Positions 52,642 through 62,139 of a DNA stretch of 64,000 nucleotides are shown here, one piece after another. The first letter of the stretch is position 1. Each line of letters starts with the position of its first letter. Under the pieces are notes generated by a model, which saw nothing but the letters and a program-made list of their open reading frames with translations, had not been told where the DNA came from and did no database searches. Where the stretch lies: contig NZ_LT629731.1 in NCBI RefSeq assembly GCF_900104575.1, positions 1,936,461 to 2,000,460 of the forward strand, in the 5' to 3' direction. This DNA is from Bacillus tuaregi. GTDB lineage: Bacteria; Bacillota; Bacilli; Bacillales; Cytobacillaceae. The translations under genes and the position numbers were made by a program.

Positions 52642-53427
52642 TTATTTTTGCTGACCATACGTACGATCATAGCCTCTTCTTTTGAACTCGATGACAAGGT
52701 TTTTGGCATTTTCATAATCGGTCGTAATGATAAATTGGTACGGATCATTTTCAGCAGGAGCTTCATTGGGTCCATAATTTTTTAATGCTACACCTTTGGC
52801 ATTATAGCCTTTTTGTTGGTATTCAGGTACCAAGGCTCGAGCCTGCCAAAAGGCTAGATTAGGGATAATGACATCATAGGACGGATTTTTTCTTTGTAAA
52901 TTAAAGGCTCGTTCCAGTCCCTTTACATGGGCTCTTCCAACAGCTTGAATCCAGCTTGGATCCTTCATTTTTCCAGAATCCAATGGGTTGTCAATAAAAC
53001 CAGCTTCTGTTAACAAGCTTGGCATGTTACTTTCGCGTATGACGTGGAAATCGCTTTGCTTTCTTCCGCGGTTATTCAGGCCAATCACCTTCATAATTTC
53101 CTCATGAATCAGGTTTTGATAGGTAGTTGTTGGCGGTCCTACATTCGGATACACAAAGCTTTCAAAACCTGTGCCGCCTCCAGAGTTAATGTGAACGGAT
53201 AGATAGAAATCAGCTCCCCATTTATTGGCTTCATTTGTCCGTTGACTTAAAGTAGGGAAGGTATCTCCTGTACGACTCATCTTGACTTCAACATCACTAT
53301 ACTCCGCTGTCAATACATCGTGAATAACCTTTGAGATTGCTAAAGTGATATCCTTCTCCTGTAATCCATTACCAACAGCACCTGGGTCGTTGCCTCCGTG
53401 ACCTGGATCTAAGAATAATTTAAACAT
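52642..53427 (-). CDS. N-acetylmuramoyl-L-alanine amidase with SPOR-like C terminus (CwlC-like)
   Basis: A 261-aa Amidase_3 enzyme. Zinc ligands H10 (DPGHGG), E24 and H79 (SVHINSGGG) and the catalytic E141 (LLTEAGF) are present. The C-terminal part (about 190-258) holds two SPOR-like repeats (FWQARALVPEYQQKGYNAKG; YENAKNLVIEFKRRGYDRTY). There is no signal peptide, as in CwlC and CwlH, which act on the mother-cell wall during lysis late in sporulation. ATG with GGGAGGATGAG upstream. A sigma-K-like promoter is placed at 53447-53474. Confidence 0.9.
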   Translation of the reverse strand: MFKLFLDPGHGGNDPGAVGNGLQEKDITLAISKVIHDVLTAEYSDVEVKMSRTGDTFPTLSQRTNEANKWGADFYLSVHINSGGGTGFESFVYPNVGPPTTTYQNLIHEEIMKVIGLNNRGRKQSDFHVIRESNMPSLLTEAGFIDNPLDSGKMKDPSWIQAVGRAHVKGLERAFNLQRKNPSYDVIIPNLAFWQARALVPEYQQKGYNAKGVALKNYGPNEAPAENDPYQFIITTDYENAKNLVIEFKRRGYDRTYGQQK

Positions 53428-53446
53428 ATCTCATCCTCCCTCGATT

Positions 53447-53474
53447 TTTTATATGCAAAAAAAAGAAAAAAGGT
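53447..53474 (-). promoter_or_regulatory. Candidate sigma-K promoter of the amidase gene
   Basis: On the minus strand, AC (53473-53474), a 17-bp spacer and CATATAAAA (53447-53455), close to the sigma-K pattern AC-N16/17-CATANNNTA with one mismatch. Fits a mother-cell amidase. Confidence 0.45.
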
Positions 53475-53491
53475 GTGGACTATATAATAAA

Positions 53492-53573
53492 TAATCCAAA
53501 TTCGCCCGTTAAATTTGTGTCCGGATTACTTGAGCTCGCTCGATTAACTACCTTAAAAAATCCACAGACATGC
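53492..53573 (-). repeat. Dispersed modular repeat, copy 5 (core only, reversed)
   Basis: In reverse complement: TTTTTTAAGGTAGTTAATCG, then AGCGAGCTCAAGTAATCCGG, then the core with several substitutions (ACACAAATTTAACGGGCGAA). More diverged than the other copies and lacking the TTAACTTCATTCAGC cassette. Confidence 0.75.
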
Positions 53574-53770
53574 CGTTTCAAAGTAAGTCATTCCTGAATA
53601 TGATGTGAGAAACGGAGAAAAAGGAAAAAAAAGACAGAATGAGCACTAAATAATGTCAGAAGCCTCCCTAAATGTGATTTTTTAAACATATATGGCTCAT
53701 TTTGTTGGTTTTTCGTTGGAAGCGTTTTCATGATAGTTGTAATAGAATAATTGTAAGGAGGGTGATTCTT

Positions 53771-54253
53771 ATGGCTTTTAATTGGTTTAAAAAAAAGAAA
53801 ATGCAAGAATATTATCCGATAAAAGAGGTATCCATCGTTGAGATGAGGGCAGCTGTAAGGGAATTTGCATGCAATATGCGTGAAGGAATCAATCTCAGTG
53901 TCATCATAAATGACGATAATTCCATTAATATAGATTATATAAAGTCATACTTAAAATGCATCCCGACAAAGTCTTTTTATATGTCGAGAGAAACGTACGA
54001 AATTTTCGAAGAAGAAGAAAAGGAAATGGCTATTTATTCAGATGTTATACAAGCTGCGGTTGACCTTTATATTGACTCGACAGGTGAACTTCCAGTGATA
54101 AAGGATAATCCGTATCAGAAAATAAGCTATAAAAAGCTGTCTGAATGGCTGGAGGATCCACCCGATATCGAATTCTACATGACCGATTTAGAAAATCTGA
54201 TTTCACATAAGAAGCCTGATTTATCGAAAAAGAAGCATAGGAGAAGTATCTAA
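53771..54253 (+). CDS. Hypothetical protein (possible DUF3939 family)
   Basis: A 160-aa soluble protein; ATG 53771 with AAGGAGGGTGATTCTT before it. It has a basic N terminus (NWFKKKKMQEYYP), a central conserved-looking KEVSIVEMRAAVREFA and TKSFYMSRETYEIFEEEE, and a basic tail. From memory this resembles DUF3939 proteins of bacilli; function unknown. A longer in-frame upstream extension has no ribosome binding site. Confidence 0.6.
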   Translation: MAFNWFKKKKMQEYYPIKEVSIVEMRAAVREFACNMREGINLSVIINDDNSINIDYIKSYLKCIPTKSFYMSRETYEIFEEEEKEMAIYSDVIQAAVDLYIDSTGELPVIKDNPYQKISYKKLSEWLEDPPDIEFYMTDLENLISHKKPDLSKKKHRRSI

Positions 54254-54391
54254 TCCTGAACCTCTCAGCTTTATGCCATTTTGATGGATGAATTAGGTGT
54301 TTATTACTATCTTATTCACATAGATTCTGCTGCGCACTTCAGACGAAACGATGAGAATTTGAGAGTTCCTCAAATGTTCACAAATAGCTTA

Positions 54392-54405
54392 GGTAAACGC
54401 TTTCA
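54392..54405. promoter_or_regulatory. Near-consensus cre site
   Basis: In reverse complement TGAAAGCGTTTACC, one mismatch from the cre consensus TGWAANCGNTNWCA, 44 bp upstream of the TTG-start gene at 54449. Confidence 0.35.
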
Positions 54406-54448
54406 AATTCAGCTATGCTTAAGATAATACATTTGGGAGGTGCTGTTA

Positions 54449-54706
54449 TTGTATAAATTACAAATTCAAAATGCTGAAACCCAAGAAATCCTTCGTGAAA
54501 AAACGTATAAAAAACCTGATTTGATTTTCAGTTTGTTAGAAACTGCTGAAAATGGACATGAATGTTTTTTATTTGATGAGGAGTGTAAAACCTATAAAGG
54601 CGACTATGTTACCCATTCGACATACAAGGAAGAGGACACAGAGGTAATTAAAATCCTTTTCCACGTGGAATTATCGGATATCCAAGCGAGAATCGCTCAA
54701 TTATAA
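54449..54706 (+). CDS. Small hypothetical protein (85 aa)
   Basis: Starts with TTG 54449, with TGGGAGG about 9 nt upstream; no ATG is available. Acidic, mixed alpha/beta, two Cys (HECFLFDEECKTYKG), no membrane segment. Not recognised. Ends before an imperfect terminator at 54727-54767. Confidence 0.6.
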   Translation: MYKLQIQNAETQEILREKTYKKPDLIFSLLETAENGHECFLFDEECKTYKGDYVTHSTYKEEDTEVIKILFHVELSDIQARIAQL

Positions 54707-54726
54707 ACACAAGCCAAGTAATAAAG

Positions 54727-54767
54727 GAGGAATTCACCACCTATCGGGAGGGGAATTCCTCTATTTA
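54727..54767 (+). terminator. Stem-loop after the 85-aa gene
   Basis: Perfect 9-bp stem GAGGAATTC / GAATTCCTC with a 17-nt loop; only TATTTA follows. Confidence 0.5.
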
Positions 54768-55026
54768 CATATTCATAGTTTTATTTTTTTGAATTTGAAG
54801 TAAGTATACCGTAACATATCAACGTTAGCTCGTGATATAATATTAGTTGTCATTTCAATAGTATACCGTTAAGAAAATGTAGGATGAATAAGCTTAGATG
54901 GGTACTTATATACAATACTTACTTCTTTCTTAGTAAATAGCATGACCCAGGTTGCACTGTGCAGATTAACAAGCTTGATGATTCGTTCCGTAGCCGAACA
55001 TGTTATGAGCTTACTGGGGGAATTTG
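54768..55026. other. Intergenic region before yitT
   Basis: AT-rich, without an ORF. Holds the yitT leader; GGGGGAA precedes the start. No clear sigma-A promoter could be chosen. Confidence 0.4.
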
Positions 55027-55911
55027 ATGAGTGAATTAGCGTTAAAGAAAAGCAGTCATAAAGGATTAGCTATAAGAAGTATTATTAAACGGGCCATATT
55101 CATTACAATCGGAGCCATTATTATGGGCTACGGTCTTGAGGCGATATTAATCCCTAATCAAATGATTGACGGCGGTGTAACCGGTTTATCGATGCTGCTC
55201 AGCCATATCACGCCCATTAACCTAAGTGTTTTTCTTGTGCTATTAAACCTGCCTTTCTTTTTCTTAGGTTACAAGCAAATTGGAAAAACCTTTGCCATTA
55301 GTATGCTGTATGGAATTATTGCCTTATCGGTGGCGACTTCTTTTATGCATCATGTAGAGCCAATTGTCCATGATGAATTATTAGCAGTTGTATTTGGCGG
55401 AGTAACATTAGGAATTGGAGTGGGTTTGACGCTTCGAAATGGTGGAGTATTAGATGGAACGGAAACCCTAGCGATTCTAATTGAAAAACGCTTACCGTTT
55501 TCTGTCGGTGAAATCATCATGTTTGTCAATGTAATCATCTTCGCTATTGCAGCCTTTGTCTTCGGATTAGAAAATGCCCTATTTTCCATGCTTACTTATT
55601 ATATTGCCTTTAAGACGATAGATATTGTCGTAAAAGGAATGGAAGATATGAAATCAATGTATATCATAAGCGATCATACGACGGAAATAGCGGATGCCAT
55701 AACGGAACGCTTAGGACGTGGTGTTACCTACCTACATGGCGAAGGCTCATATAGCGGTGAGGATAAACGTGTGATTCTTTGTGTATTTACAAGACTTGAG
55801 GAAACGAAGATGAAGGATATTATTAGAGAAATCGATTCAGGAGCCTTTACGATTTCAACAGAAGTAGCGGAAGTCCGTGGCGGTCGATTTAAGAAACGAG
55901 ACATTCATTAA
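55027..55911 (+). CDS. yitT: YitT family membrane protein
   Basis: A 294-aa protein with five to six N-terminal helices (about 15-205, starting GAIIMGYGLEAILIPNQMIDGG) and a C-terminal DUF2179 domain (about 215-294, MYIISDHTTEIADAITERLGRGVTYL and EVAEVRGGRFKKRDIH). Bacillus genomes have several paralogues of unknown function. ATG 55027 follows GGGGGAA by 7 nt. Confidence 0.92.
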   Translation: MSELALKKSSHKGLAIRSIIKRAIFITIGAIIMGYGLEAILIPNQMIDGGVTGLSMLLSHITPINLSVFLVLLNLPFFFLGYKQIGKTFAISMLYGIIALSVATSFMHHVEPIVHDELLAVVFGGVTLGIGVGLTLRNGGVLDGTETLAILIEKRLPFSVGEIIMFVNVIIFAIAAFVFGLENALFSMLTYYIAFKTIDIVVKGMEDMKSMYIISDHTTEIADAITERLGRGVTYLHGEGSYSGEDKRVILCVFTRLEETKMKDIIREIDSGAFTISTEVAEVRGGRFKKRDIH

Positions 55912-56100
55912 AAAATTTTTGGACATCGTTAACTAGAGCTACGAATAATGGGGATAAGAGAAAAAAGCGGTATGACTTTGAATGAGCAAAAGTACATTCA
56001 CCATAATATTTCTCGGCTACATAACGAATCATCGACTATTTGGAAAACTATCGTACTATATGATGATAGAAAATTCGAATAAAAAATAGGACTGTACCAA
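55912..56100. other. Intergenic region after yitT
   Basis: Contains an unsupported 44-codon frame (55948-56082) with only a weak AGAG upstream. Nothing else recognised before the repeat at 56103. Confidence 0.3.
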
Positions 56101-56102
56101 AG

Positions 56103-56190
56103 GATGTCAGGCATCCACAATACAATATCCAGTGCACTTTAGGCGAAGTGAAACTAGATATTGTATTGTGTGTGCCTGGCATTTTCTTTT
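56103..56190 (+). repeat. GTGTCAGG-family stem-loop, third copy
   Basis: GATGTCAGGCAT with ACAATACAATATC pairs with GATATTGTATTGT and GTGCCTGGCAT, followed by TTTTCTTTTTT. Terminator-like in plus direction, 190 bp after yitT. Confidence 0.7.
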
Positions 56191-56382
56191 TTAACTTCAT
56201 TCAGCATTCATCATCCACTTCTACAAGTGGGGGATGAATGCAAATCGAACTTTGATTCAGTGGGGGTTCAAACCCCGGCTGAATGAAGTTAAGCCTCCGG
56301 CGGATGTCACGGAAATTTTAAAGGTAGTTTACCCGAGCGAGCTCAGGTAATCCGGACGCAAATTCGACGGGCGAATTTGATT
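56191..56382 (+). repeat. Dispersed modular repeat, copy 4
   Basis: TTAACTTCATTCAGC (56191-56205) and inverse GCTGAATGAAGTTAA (56278-56292), internal CCACTTCTACAAGTGG and GGGGGTTCAAACCCC stems, then GCCTCCGGCGGATGTCACGG, AAAGGTAGTTTACCCGAGCG and the core to 56382. It lacks the TGTACC/GGTACA hairpin of copies 2 and 3. It lies 100 bp upstream of the PBP gene. Confidence 0.88.
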
Positions 56383-56481
56383 ACAAGGGTATTATAAAAG
56401 AGCTAGACTTATGGCACATTGACGAATTGGTATTTCTATTTCACAATAGGTTTTTGGATATGCAATAAGGTGGGAAGAAAC

Positions 56482-58623
56482 ATGGGAAGAATGGAAAGAA
56501 GACAGCAGCAGAAAACGTCTAAGCAGGCGTTGTGGGGAAGGCTTCGATCCAGCAGTCTGCTAAAAAAAATACTCTGGATTTCCCTCTCTATCATGCTTAT
56601 AGGTGCATTGATTTATCATATTTTTATTTGGACAAGTGACGTTAGTAAGCTAGAGACACCGGTCCCACAGCCAACAACGATTTATGATCAAAATGGCAAC
56701 ATAGCCAGTAAAATCTCCAATTCAAGCATTGAAGGGGTCAACATCAAATCGATACCAATAAACGTCATCAATGCTGTCATTTCAGTTGAGGATCAACGTT
56801 TTTATCAGCATCATGGCGTGAATTATTTTGGAATTCTACGAGCCTTTTTTCAAAATACCGCAAGCGGTGAGGTTGTTGCTGGTGGCAGCACCATTACACA
56901 GCAATTAGCCAAAAATCTATTTTTAACACATGAAAGAACCTATACGCGTAAAGCAAAGGAATTAATCTTAACGAAAAAAATTGAACGTACCTATTCAAAG
57001 GATGAAATCATTGAACGATACTTAAATTCGATTTATTTTGGCGAGGGTGCCTGGGGAATTCAACGGGCAGCACAGGTTTATTTTGGTAAAAGTGTCAGTG
57101 AATTAACGTTGAGCGAATCAGCCATACTTGCCGGATTAATCAAAGCGCCGTCAAGATATTCACCGCTAAAAAATTTCGAAAAAGCGATTGAAAGACGAGA
57201 CCTTGTACTGTCGCTCATGAAGGCTGAGGGATATATTGATCAAACAGACATTGATAAAGCGATGGAGCAGGAGCTTGTATTAGAAGGAAGAAAAATGGAT
57301 GATCAATACAAAGGGAAATATCCTTACTATATTGATTATATTATTGAAGAGGCCATCAAAAAATATGGTCTGACCGAAAAAGAAGTACTATCAGGCGGTC
57401 TTCATATTTATACAGAGTTAAATCCTGAAATCCAAAAGAATCTAGAAGAAGTCTATCAAAATGATAGCCTGTTTCCAAAAGGTCAATCACAACAAATCGT
57501 ACAAAGCGGGGGAATCTTTATTGATTCATCAACCGGTGGAATTCAGGCGCTTGTCGGCGGCAGAGGGGAGCATACCTTCCGCGGCTTCAATCGTGCGTCC
57601 CAATTGGTCCGCCAGCCGGGCTCGACAATGAAACCTTTAGCTGTCTACACGCCGGCCTTAGAGCAGGGCTTTGAGGCATTTGATTGGTTAGAGGACAAGC
57701 CCCTCAATATCGAAGGCTATCAGCCAAAAAATTACGATAAAAAATTTCGCGGTGAAGTGACGATGTATAATGCCGTTATCCAATCCTATAATGTACCGGC
57801 GGTGTGGTTATTGGATAAGCTGGGCTTAAAATATGGAGTGAATGCTGTGGAGCGTTTTGGCATTCCACTGCAAGAGGATGATCAATCACTTAGTCTTGCA
57901 CTTGGCGGTATGTCAAAGGGGACCTCTCCATTGTTAATGGCCCAGGCCTACACCGCATTTGCAAACGATGGACTAATGGTCGATGCACATGCGATTCAAA
58001 GAATAGAAGCCGCAAACGGTGAGCTGTTAAGTAAATGGCAGAAAAATGCCAAAAGGGTTACGGACCAAGAGGTTGCACAAAAGATGACCTATATGTTAAG
58101 AGGCGTTGTGAAGGAAGGAACCGGAACAAAGGCAAAGGTGAATCATTATGAAATTGCTGGTAAAACCGGAACCACACAGCTTCCGTTTGAAAAGGACGGG
58201 GCGAAGGATTATTGGTTTGTCGGCTATACACCTTCGTTAACAGGTGCCATTTGGCTGGGCTATGACCGCACAGATGAAACCCATTACTTAACTGCCGCAG
58301 ACAGCGGAACGGCTATGATGCTATTCCAAAAAGTGATTTCGATGTCTGCTTCAGAGCTTTCGGATAAATCCTTCGATTTATCCTTGATTGAGAAAACATA
58401 CAATCAAGAGTGGAGCAGTATGAAAAAGGAAGAGGAAAAGAAACAAAAAGAAGAAGAAAAACGGGAAAAAGAGGAAGAAGAGAGAAAGAAGAAAGAAGAA
58501 AAAAAGCGAAAAAAAGAAGAAAAGCATAAGGAAAGGAAGAAAGAAAAAAAGGATGAAGACGAGGAAGAAGAGGATGAGAACGAGGAAGATGCAGACGAGT
58601 CTAGCTTCTACTTTTGGCGCTAG
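56482..58623 (+). CDS. Class A penicillin-binding protein (PBP1A-type)
   Basis: A 713-aa bifunctional peptidoglycan synthase. Basic cytosolic N terminus, membrane anchor (about 28-50), GT51 transglycosylase (about 75-250; catalytic E103 in VEDQRFYQHHG, GGSTITQQLAKNLFL) and transpeptidase (about 345-640; S381-T-M-K384, SYN, KTGTTQ). The last 80 residues are an almost pure Lys/Glu/Asp run ending ADESSFYFWR. ATG 56482 follows AAGGTGGGAAG. Acts outside the membrane in wall growth or spore cortex; which is unclear. Confidence 0.92.
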   Translation: MGRMERRQQQKTSKQALWGRLRSSSLLKKILWISLSIMLIGALIYHIFIWTSDVSKLETPVPQPTTIYDQNGNIASKISNSSIEGVNIKSIPINVINAVISVEDQRFYQHHGVNYFGILRAFFQNTASGEVVAGGSTITQQLAKNLFLTHERTYTRKAKELILTKKIERTYSKDEIIERYLNSIYFGEGAWGIQRAAQVYFGKSVSELTLSESAILAGLIKAPSRYSPLKNFEKAIERRDLVLSLMKAEGYIDQTDIDKAMEQELVLEGRKMDDQYKGKYPYYIDYIIEEAIKKYGLTEKEVLSGGLHIYTELNPEIQKNLEEVYQNDSLFPKGQSQQIVQSGGIFIDSSTGGIQALVGGRGEHTFRGFNRASQLVRQPGSTMKPLAVYTPALEQGFEAFDWLEDKPLNIEGYQPKNYDKKFRGEVTMYNAVIQSYNVPAVWLLDKLGLKYGVNAVERFGIPLQEDDQSLSLALGGMSKGTSPLLMAQAYTAFANDGLMVDAHAIQRIEAANGELLSKWQKNAKRVTDQEVAQKMTYMLRGVVKEGTGTKAKVNHYEIAGKTGTTQLPFEKDGAKDYWFVGYTPSLTGAIWLGYDRTDETHYLTAADSGTAMMLFQKVISMSASELSDKSFDLSLIEKTYNQEWSSMKKEEEKKQKEEEKREKEEEERKKKEEKKRKKEEKHKERKKEKKDEDEEEEDENEEDADESSFYFWR

Positions 58624-58811
58624 TTTTTTGCCAAAGCAAATGGCATGAGAAAGTTCAATCTTCTGTACAGACGAAAGTATAATAAACCAGCCTAATCAAA
58701 CACTATAAAAAGCTGATTTTATCCTGAGTATGGAAACAAAAGCATTATTGAACACTTATCCATCAATGAATGATAAAGTGAACATAATATGCTAAAAGAA
58801 AAGGGGATATC

Positions 58812-60284
58812 ATGATCAATCAAAACTCAAGCAATGCTGGTTGGAATTTTGACAATAGCTACGCCCGGCTCCCTAAGTTATTTTATAACAAGCAAAACCC
58901 GGTTCCGGTTGATTCACCGCGATTAGTGGTGTTAAATGAGAAGCTAGCTGCTTCACTTGGCCTGGACGCTCAATCGTTAAAAGAGGAAGAGAGTATCCAT
59001 GTGTTTTCCGGCAACCGACTTCCTGAAGGAGCGGCACCGCTTGCGCAAGCCTATGCAGGACATCAGTTCGGACATTTTACGATGCTGGGTGATGGTCGCG
59101 CCGTCCTCTTAGGTGAGCAAATCGACCATGGGGGTAATCGTTTTGATATCCAACTAAAAGGATCTGGCAGAACACCTTTCTCGCGCGGGGGAGACGGTCG
59201 AGCTGCACTAGGACCGATGCTGCGAGAGTATATTATTAGTGAAGCGATGTATGGACTGGGGATTCCGACGACCCGGAGCCTGGCAGTTGTCACGACCGGA
59301 GAAAAGATTCTTCGTGAAACAGAGCTGCCGGGTGCTATTTTAACCCGTGTGGCAGCCAGTCACATCCGTGTTGGTACCTTTCAGTATGCGGCCGCATGGG
59401 GCAAGGATGAGGAAATTAAGGCGCTGGCAGACTATACCATTAAGCGGCACTATCCAGACATTGAAATAGATGATGACCGTTATCTTACCCTGCTGCGTGA
59501 AGTGATGAAAAAACAGGCGGAACTGATCGCAAAATGGATGCTGACAGGCTTTATCCACGGTGTCATGAATACCGATAATATGGCCATTAGCGGTGAAACA
59601 ATCGATTATGGTCCTTGTGCTTTCATGGATACTTATGATCCGGCAACGGTATTTAGCTCTATCGATCGGGAGGGGCGTTATGCCTATAGCAATCAGCCGA
59701 TTATTGCTGGCTGGAATCTTGCTCGGTTTGCAGAAACTCTATTGCCGCTTCTAGCTCGTGATGAAGAAAAGGCAGTGGAAATTGCTCAGGAGGAGCTTTC
59801 AAGCTATATGGACATGTATCGAGCACACTGGCTAAGCGGGATGAGAGCAAAGCTCGGCATCTTGAATGCAGAACAGGAGGACCAGGCTCTGATCGAGAAG
59901 CTCCTAGATATGATGCAAAAGCATCGGGCTGATTTTACCAACACGTTCCGTGCTTTGACCTTGGATAAGCCAGAGGATACGGTCATGAAGGGTATCAAGG
60001 CATTTGACGATTGGTATAGCATATGGAAGTCTAGGTTAAAGAGGCAGGAGGGTACGCTAGAGGAGGCCCAGCAGCTGATGCGCCATTCCAATCCTTCTGT
60101 CATACCGCGTAATCACCGCGTGGAAGAAGCACTAAAGGCTGCAGTGGAGGAGAATGACTTCAGCGTGATGGAAAGGCTTGTCAATGTCCTTTCAAAGCCA
60201 TTTGCTTACACTTCTGAACACGAGGAATATTGCACCCTTCCAGAGTCATCAAACATACCTTATCGAACCTTTTGTGGTACCTAA
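58812..60284 (+). CDS. selO: SelO/YdiU family protein adenylyltransferase (AMPylator)
   Basis: A 490-aa pseudokinase-fold enzyme that transfers AMP to Ser/Thr/Tyr of proteins, linked to redox stress in E. coli and mitochondria. Seen here are [20 protein letters not shown] (about 77-96), [20 protein letters not shown] (about 116-135), [13 protein letters not shown] with the metal site and [13 protein letters not shown]. The C terminus YRTFCGT keeps Cys at the position that is Sec in animal SelO. ATG 58812 follows AAAAGGGG. The product itself is not a selenoprotein. Confidence 0.93.
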   Translation: MINQNSSNAGWNFDNSYARLPKLFYNKQNPVPVDSPRLVVLNEKLAASLGLDAQSLKEEESIHVFSGNRLPEGAAPLAQAYAGHQFGHFTMLGDGRAVLLGEQIDHGGNRFDIQLKGSGRTPFSRGGDGRAALGPMLREYIISEAMYGLGIPTTRSLAVVTTGEKILRETELPGAILTRVAASHIRVGTFQYAAAWGKDEEIKALADYTIKRHYPDIEIDDDRYLTLLREVMKKQAELIAKWMLTGFIHGVMNTDNMAISGETIDYGPCAFMDTYDPATVFSSIDREGRYAYSNQPIIAGWNLARFAETLLPLLARDEEKAVEIAQEELSSYMDMYRAHWLSGMRAKLGILNAEQEDQALIEKLLDMMQKHRADFTNTFRALTLDKPEDTVMKGIKAFDDWYSIWKSRLKRQEGTLEEAQQLMRHSNPSVIPRNHRVEEALKAAVEENDFSVMERLVNVLSKPFAYTSEHEEYCTLPESSNIPYRTFCGT

Positions 60285-60287
60285 TAG

Positions 60288-60318
60288 AAAAGGCTGCTAG
60301 GAGCTCTAGCAGCCTTTT
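60288..60318. terminator. Bidirectional intrinsic terminator
   Basis: Perfect 13-bp stem AAAAGGCTGCTAG / CTAGCAGCCTTTT between the convergent selO and methyltransferase genes. Confidence 0.93.
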
Positions 60319-60343
60319 ATATATATAAGTTTGAAATAATGGC

Positions 60344-61261
60344 TTATTTTTTAACAGCATGGATAAAATGAATCGTTTCGAAAGCAGACAAATAATCGGT
60401 GCGTTTCTGAAAGTAACGCTCTTGTATCATGGTTGGAGTTACATGCTCATAAATCAATAAACCGGAGTCTTCTAAAAGCTTCTCGATTTCTTGATAAGCA
60501 TAACACGATTTCATTGGTTCACCGCCGGCAAAGGCCATTTTTATCATGTTTTCAACTCGGTTAGACCTTCCTTTTTCCGCAAAAAGCCTTTCATCTGCAT
60601 AATCAAATACAATGGAGCTTCCCGGTGGCAGCTCTGAAAATAAATGTTTTAATAAGCTTGATAATTCATCTTTTGTCAGATAATAGGACACCCCTAATAG
60701 GCTAAAGAAGGTTTTTGCTTTTGTAGTAAATCCTTCATCCTTTAAGCCTTGAAATGAGATGGCACCGCTAAAATTCTTAGCAGAAAAGTGAAGATTCCTC
60801 GGGAGTGAAAAGCCGGCTTCCTGTAATCTTTGCTTTTTAAACTTCTGGGTAGCGGGATGGTCCATTTCAAAGATTTCAAGACTTGGCACTAATTCCGGGT
60901 GACGGAAACTAAAGCTATCAAGACCCGCTCCCAAAATGACATATTGCTTAACACCGAGCTCTATTTCATGAAGTAAGATGTTTTCACAAAAGGCAGCCCG
61001 CGCTAAAGGCGTGGGCGCAAGCTGAACCTGAATAATCCATCTTAAGATTTCTTCAGGATTGCCCTCATACTTTTCAGCTATCTCTTGATTGAAAAAATGG
61101 ATTCCTTGTATCATATTTTGACTGATGTCTAAGTATTCCTGTTCGGTAATGAGCTGTTTCGCGATCGTATCATCGAAAATTTTAGGTGTGTCATTGCAGC
61201 TATGGTAAGCTCGGCTAAAAGCAGACACTAAGGATGTAATACTGGACTCATTTTGTTTCAC
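60344..61261 (-). CDS. Class I SAM-dependent methyltransferase (PPM1/LCMT-like)
   Basis: A 305-aa enzyme with the LCMT-type layout: ARAAFCENILLHEIELGVKQ then the SAM loop YVILGAGLDSFSFRHPE (about 108-124), acidic FEMDHPATQKFKKQRL, and FDYADERLF. Such proteins methylate carboxyl groups on polyketides or other small molecules in bacteria. The substrate is unknown and no biosynthetic cluster is adjacent. Start at 61261 after AAAAAAGAG on the minus strand. No upstream promoter is evident. Confidence 0.85.
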   Translation of the reverse strand: MKQNESSITSLVSAFSRAYHSCNDTPKIFDDTIAKQLITEQEYLDISQNMIQGIHFFNQEIAEKYEGNPEEILRWIIQVQLAPTPLARAAFCENILLHEIELGVKQYVILGAGLDSFSFRHPELVPSLEIFEMDHPATQKFKKQRLQEAGFSLPRNLHFSAKNFSGAISFQGLKDEGFTTKAKTFFSLLGVSYYLTKDELSSLLKHLFSELPPGSSIVFDYADERLFAEKGRSNRVENMIKMAFAGGEPMKSCYAYQEIEKLLEDSGLLIYEHVTPTMIQERYFQKRTDYLSAFETIHFIHAVKK

Positions 61262-61423
61262 TCTTTTTTCCTCCCGAAAAAAAATTCCCCTGGCCAGGAG
61301 AATTTAATCATACAGGGAAAATATTAAAAAGTAAAATTATAGCATAAAAATTTTTATTTGTCAATATGAATTATTTTTAAATTGAAATTTTGGAATGAAA
61401 TAATAAAGGTTTTACATAAAGAG

Positions 61424-61462
61424 GCATGATTAGCGAATCTTAAGGGCTAATCATGCTTTTTT
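61424..61462 (+). terminator. Orphan terminator-like hairpin
   Basis: Perfect 11-bp stem GCATGATTAGC / GCTAATCATGC with TTTTTT, but no plus-strand gene lies upstream within 1 kb. Confidence 0.7.
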
Positions 61463-61470
61463 ATTTTTTC

Positions 61471-61501
61471 TAAAATCAACACACTCATGTTTAACAGAGC
61501 C
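61471..61501 (+). repeat. One-ended relic of the 182-bp repeat family
   Basis: AAAATCAACACACTCATG then TTTAACAGAGCC, matching the right end of the element at 27706-27887. The left end is absent. Confidence 0.65.
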
Positions 61502-61528
61502 TTTGCTAAAAAAAGTTTTTGCTGGAAC

Positions 61529-61554
61529 GTAACGTATCTAAAAGTATGCTCGTC
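61529..61554 (+). promoter_or_regulatory. ECF-type autoregulatory promoter
   Basis: GTAAC (61529-61533), 17-bp spacer, CGTC (61551-61554). This is the Bacillus ECF pattern (AAC at -35, CGTC at -10), 22 bp before the sigma factor start, suggesting the operon is transcribed by its own product. Confidence 0.65.
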
Positions 61555-61575
61555 TATTAGTTTGGAGGTGATGAA

Positions 61576-62139
61576 ATGGGGAGTACTACCCAATTAGATC
61601 ATCATTCAAAATTCCCAGAAGATCCTTCCGATGCACTTGAGGAAATGATGTCTCGATATGGTTCACTCGTACTGCGTACAGCTTATTTTTACCTCGGTGA
61701 TAGGTTTCTGGCAGAGGATGCGAGCCAGGAAGCATTTATGAAGGCCTATAGAAATTGGAAAAAGTTTCGCGGAGATAGCAGTGTGAAAACATGGATAGTT
61801 AAAATTACAATTCATGTCTGTTATGACAAATTAAGAAAAAAGTCATCCAAAGAGCAGCCTATTGATCCAGCTGAAGTGATGACTCCTGTTCATTACGATC
61901 TGGAACAAGAAGTAATAAAGAAAATGGAGAGTACACAGATATTAAAATATGTCCTTCAATTACCACCACATTATCAAGAGGTTATTTATCTCTATTACTA
62001 TCTTGATTTCAACACTTTGGAAATAGCCAAAATGACAGGAACACGAGACGGGACAATTCGGACAAGACTTCATCGGGCAAGGTCTTTAATAGAGGATCTT
62101 ATCACAAAGGAGGACTTGATACATGAAGGGTCCAAATGA
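61576..62139 (+). CDS. ECF-type RNA polymerase sigma factor
   Basis: A 187-aa sigma-70 family protein with region 2 (about 20-90: YGSLVLRTAYFYLGDRFLAE, DASQEAFMKAYRNW) and region 4 (about 125-180: LPPHYQEVIYLYYYLDFNTL, GTIRTRLHRARSLI). ATG 61576 has GGAGGTGAT. Its gene overlaps that of the membrane anti-sigma factor by 17 bp and is preceded by a GTAAC-N17-CGTC promoter. Which Bacillus ECF type it corresponds to is not certain. Confidence 0.92.
   Translation: MGSTTQLDHHSKFPEDPSDALEEMMSRYGSLVLRTAYFYLGDRFLAEDASQEAFMKAYRNWKKFRGDSSVKTWIVKITIHVCYDKLRKKSSKEQPIDPAEVMTPVHYDLEQEVIKKMESTQILKYVLQLPPHYQEVIYLYYYLDFNTLEIAKMTGTRDGTIRTRLHRARSLIEDLITKEDLIHEGSK

Noticed and set aside
55948..56082. 44-codon plus-strand ORF after yitT
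   Set aside because: Weak upstream signal and no recognisable features; mentioned only in the intergenic note.
58812..60284. SelO as a third selenoprotein
   Set aside because: The C-terminal position that carries Sec in animal SelO is an ordinary Cys codon here, with no in-frame UGA.
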